Assembly (NCBI GenBank): GCA_964463325.1
Contig: CAYXBY010000025.1
Span: forward strand, 1-23,320
Length of the DNA stretch: 23,320 nucleotides
Direction: 5' to 3'
Origin: UMGS1002 sp964463325
GTDB lineage: Bacteria > Bacillota > Clostridia > Oscillospirales > CAG-272
The notes under the pieces: model-generated
Told to the model about the DNA's origin: nothing
Database searches by the model: none
The model's input: the letters and a program-made list of their open reading frames with translations, nothing else
Shown: positions 22,944 through 23,320 of the stretch, one piece after another
Numbering within the stretch: the first letter of the stretch is position 1
Layout: the number at the start of each line of letters is the position of its first letter
Made by a program: the position numbers and the translations under genes

Positions 22944-22972
22944 ATTATATGATAAAATACGATATTTTTCAA
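22944..22972 (-). promoter_or_regulatory. Sigma-A promoter of the rnf operon
   Basis: Minus strand TTGAAA (22972-22967), a 17-bp spacer and TATAAT (22949-22944). The leader to the TTG start of rnfC is about 30 bases and contains AGGAGG. No operator was recognised next to it. Confidence 0.85.
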
Positions 22973-23137
22973 GGGGGTAAGCAGCAAAATTAAGAAAAAG
23001 ACAGCAAAAAAATATTATATACATAAAAACGATTTTCTCATACGATTGCAAAAGCTGGCTATGGCGGCTATTTGCTGATGTTGATCAAAAAAACCTCATC
23101 AAAAAGCAAAAAAATATATTTTTTTAGAAAAAAACTG
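22973..23137. other. A-rich intergenic spacer
   Basis: No coding region was seen. The stretch has repeated A-tracts, a possible hairpin at 23048-23075 (GCAAA with TTTGC and an inner AGC/GCT), a weak TGATG/CATCA stem (23076-23101) and an AT palindrome near 23109-23125. It separates the rnf promoter from the divergent tRNA promoter and may be an upstream A-rich activating region for the tRNA promoter. Confidence 0.5.
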
Positions 23138-23166
23138 TTGACAAAGCGCAAGGCTTATGGTATAAT
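23138..23166 (+). promoter_or_regulatory. Consensus sigma-A promoter of the tRNA array
   Basis: Perfect TTGACA (23138-23143) and TATAAT (23161-23166) with a 17-bp spacer, the strongest promoter in the window. A-tracts lie directly upstream, as in stable-RNA promoters. The start would be near 23173, about 25 bases before the mature tRNA-Met. Confidence 0.92.
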
Positions 23167-23197
23167 AATCAGGCGTTGTGATTGACGACGCAAAAAT

Positions 23198-23274
23198 GGC
23201 GGAGTAGCTCAGTTGGCTAGAGCAACCGGTTCATACCCGGTAGGTCATGGGTTCAAGTCCAATCTCCGCTACCA
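23198..23274 (+). tRNA. tRNA-Met (CAT), elongator type
   Basis: A 77-base cloverleaf with encoded CCA. Acceptor GGCGGAG pairs with CTCCGCT (the G1-U72 pair is also usual in Firmicutes elongator tRNA-Met). The D-stem is GCTC/GAGC, and the anticodon stem ACCGG/CCGGT carries loop TTCATAC with anticodon CAT at 23232-23234. The stem lacks the three G-C pairs of initiator tRNA. The T-stem ATGGG/CCAAT has one G-A mismatch (51:63). T-loop is TTCAAGT. An Ile2 (lysidine) tRNA is less likely given the similarity to B. subtilis elongator tRNA-Met. Confidence 0.93.
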
Positions 23275-23320
23275 GGCCCGTTGGTCAAAAGGTTAAGACA
23301 CCGCCCTTTCACGGCGGTAA
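23275..23320 (+). tRNA. tRNA-Glu (TTC), 3' part beyond the window
   Basis: The first 46 bases of a tRNA-Glu start directly after the CCA of tRNA-Met with no spacer. GGCCCGT acceptor strand, D-arm, and an anticodon stem CCGCC/GGCGG around loop CTTTCAC with anticodon TTC at 23308-23310 are visible. The T-arm and acceptor 3' strand are cut off. The two tRNAs are presumably processed from one transcript. Confidence 0.92.

Noticed and set aside
23076..23125. Rho-independent terminator or small RNA in the A-rich spacer
   Set aside because: The stems are short and AT-rich with no clear GC stem plus T-tract on either strand, and no independent promoter was seen.
1..23320. Mobile element, prophage, defence island or CRISPR array
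   Set aside because: No integrase, transposase, direct-repeat array, terminal repeats or cluster of unknown genes was found; all genes but the small one belong to known families.

Overview
The window looks like a chromosomal housekeeping stretch from an anaerobic, Gram-positive, Clostridia-type bacterium, possibly of the Oscillospirales. This placement is inferred from gene content: WhiA, a class A PBP with the Cys-rich tail common in Firmicutes, a BofC C-terminal-domain protein (sporulation lineage), a complete Rnf complex and an atypical clostridial-type topoisomerase A subunit. Shine-Dalgarno sites are mostly strong (AGGAGG-like), and five promoters have sigma-A boxes 17 bp apart. No transposase, phage gene, CRISPR array or riboswitch was seen.

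Region 1 (about 95-7185, minus strand) reads as one operon: coaE, a membrane-anchored lytic transglycosylase, an M18 aminopeptidase, prfA, a Sua5-type tsaC, a type II topoisomerase A subunit and a 37-residue membrane microprotein. It starts from a sigma-A promoter at 7241-7274. Genes overlap or lie within about 30 bp of each other.

Region 2 (7305-13558, plus strand) is divergent from region 1 and has its own sigma-A promoter: a YjjG-like HAD phosphatase, murB, whiA and dnaE. The -35 regions of the two divergent promoters lie in an exact 10-bp inverted repeat. rapZ and yvcK, usually found between murB and whiA in Firmicutes, are absent here.

Region 3 (13565-17440) holds a small membrane protein with a BofC-like C-terminal domain (minus strand, ending 6 bp from dnaE), a divergent class A penicillin-binding protein, and an SDR oxidoreductase with its own extended -10 promoter. 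The intergenic space between the BofC-like gene and the PBP gene has two inverted repeats and a possible sigma-G-like promoter. A 14-bp perfect hairpin separates the SDR gene from the convergent Rnf operon.

Region 4 (17441-22972, minus strand) is a complete rnfCDGEAB operon followed by a NUDIX hydrolase gene. Its RnfC starts at TTG behind a strong SD and a sigma-A promoter. RnfG and RnfD both keep the threonine expected to carry covalent FMN. The complex would couple ferredoxin oxidation by NAD+ to ion transport across the membrane.

Region 5 (22973-23320) is an A-rich spacer followed by a consensus promoter and the start of a tRNA array: elongator tRNA-Met(CAT), then tRNA-Glu(TTC) with no spacer, cut off by the window end.

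The window is mostly well-known core biology. The more unusual points are the 37-residue microprotein, the possible sporulation control of the BofC-like gene, the divergent topoisomerase A, the CoaE P-loop substitution, and a G-A mismatch in the tRNA-Met T-stem. I found no convincing new multi-gene system.
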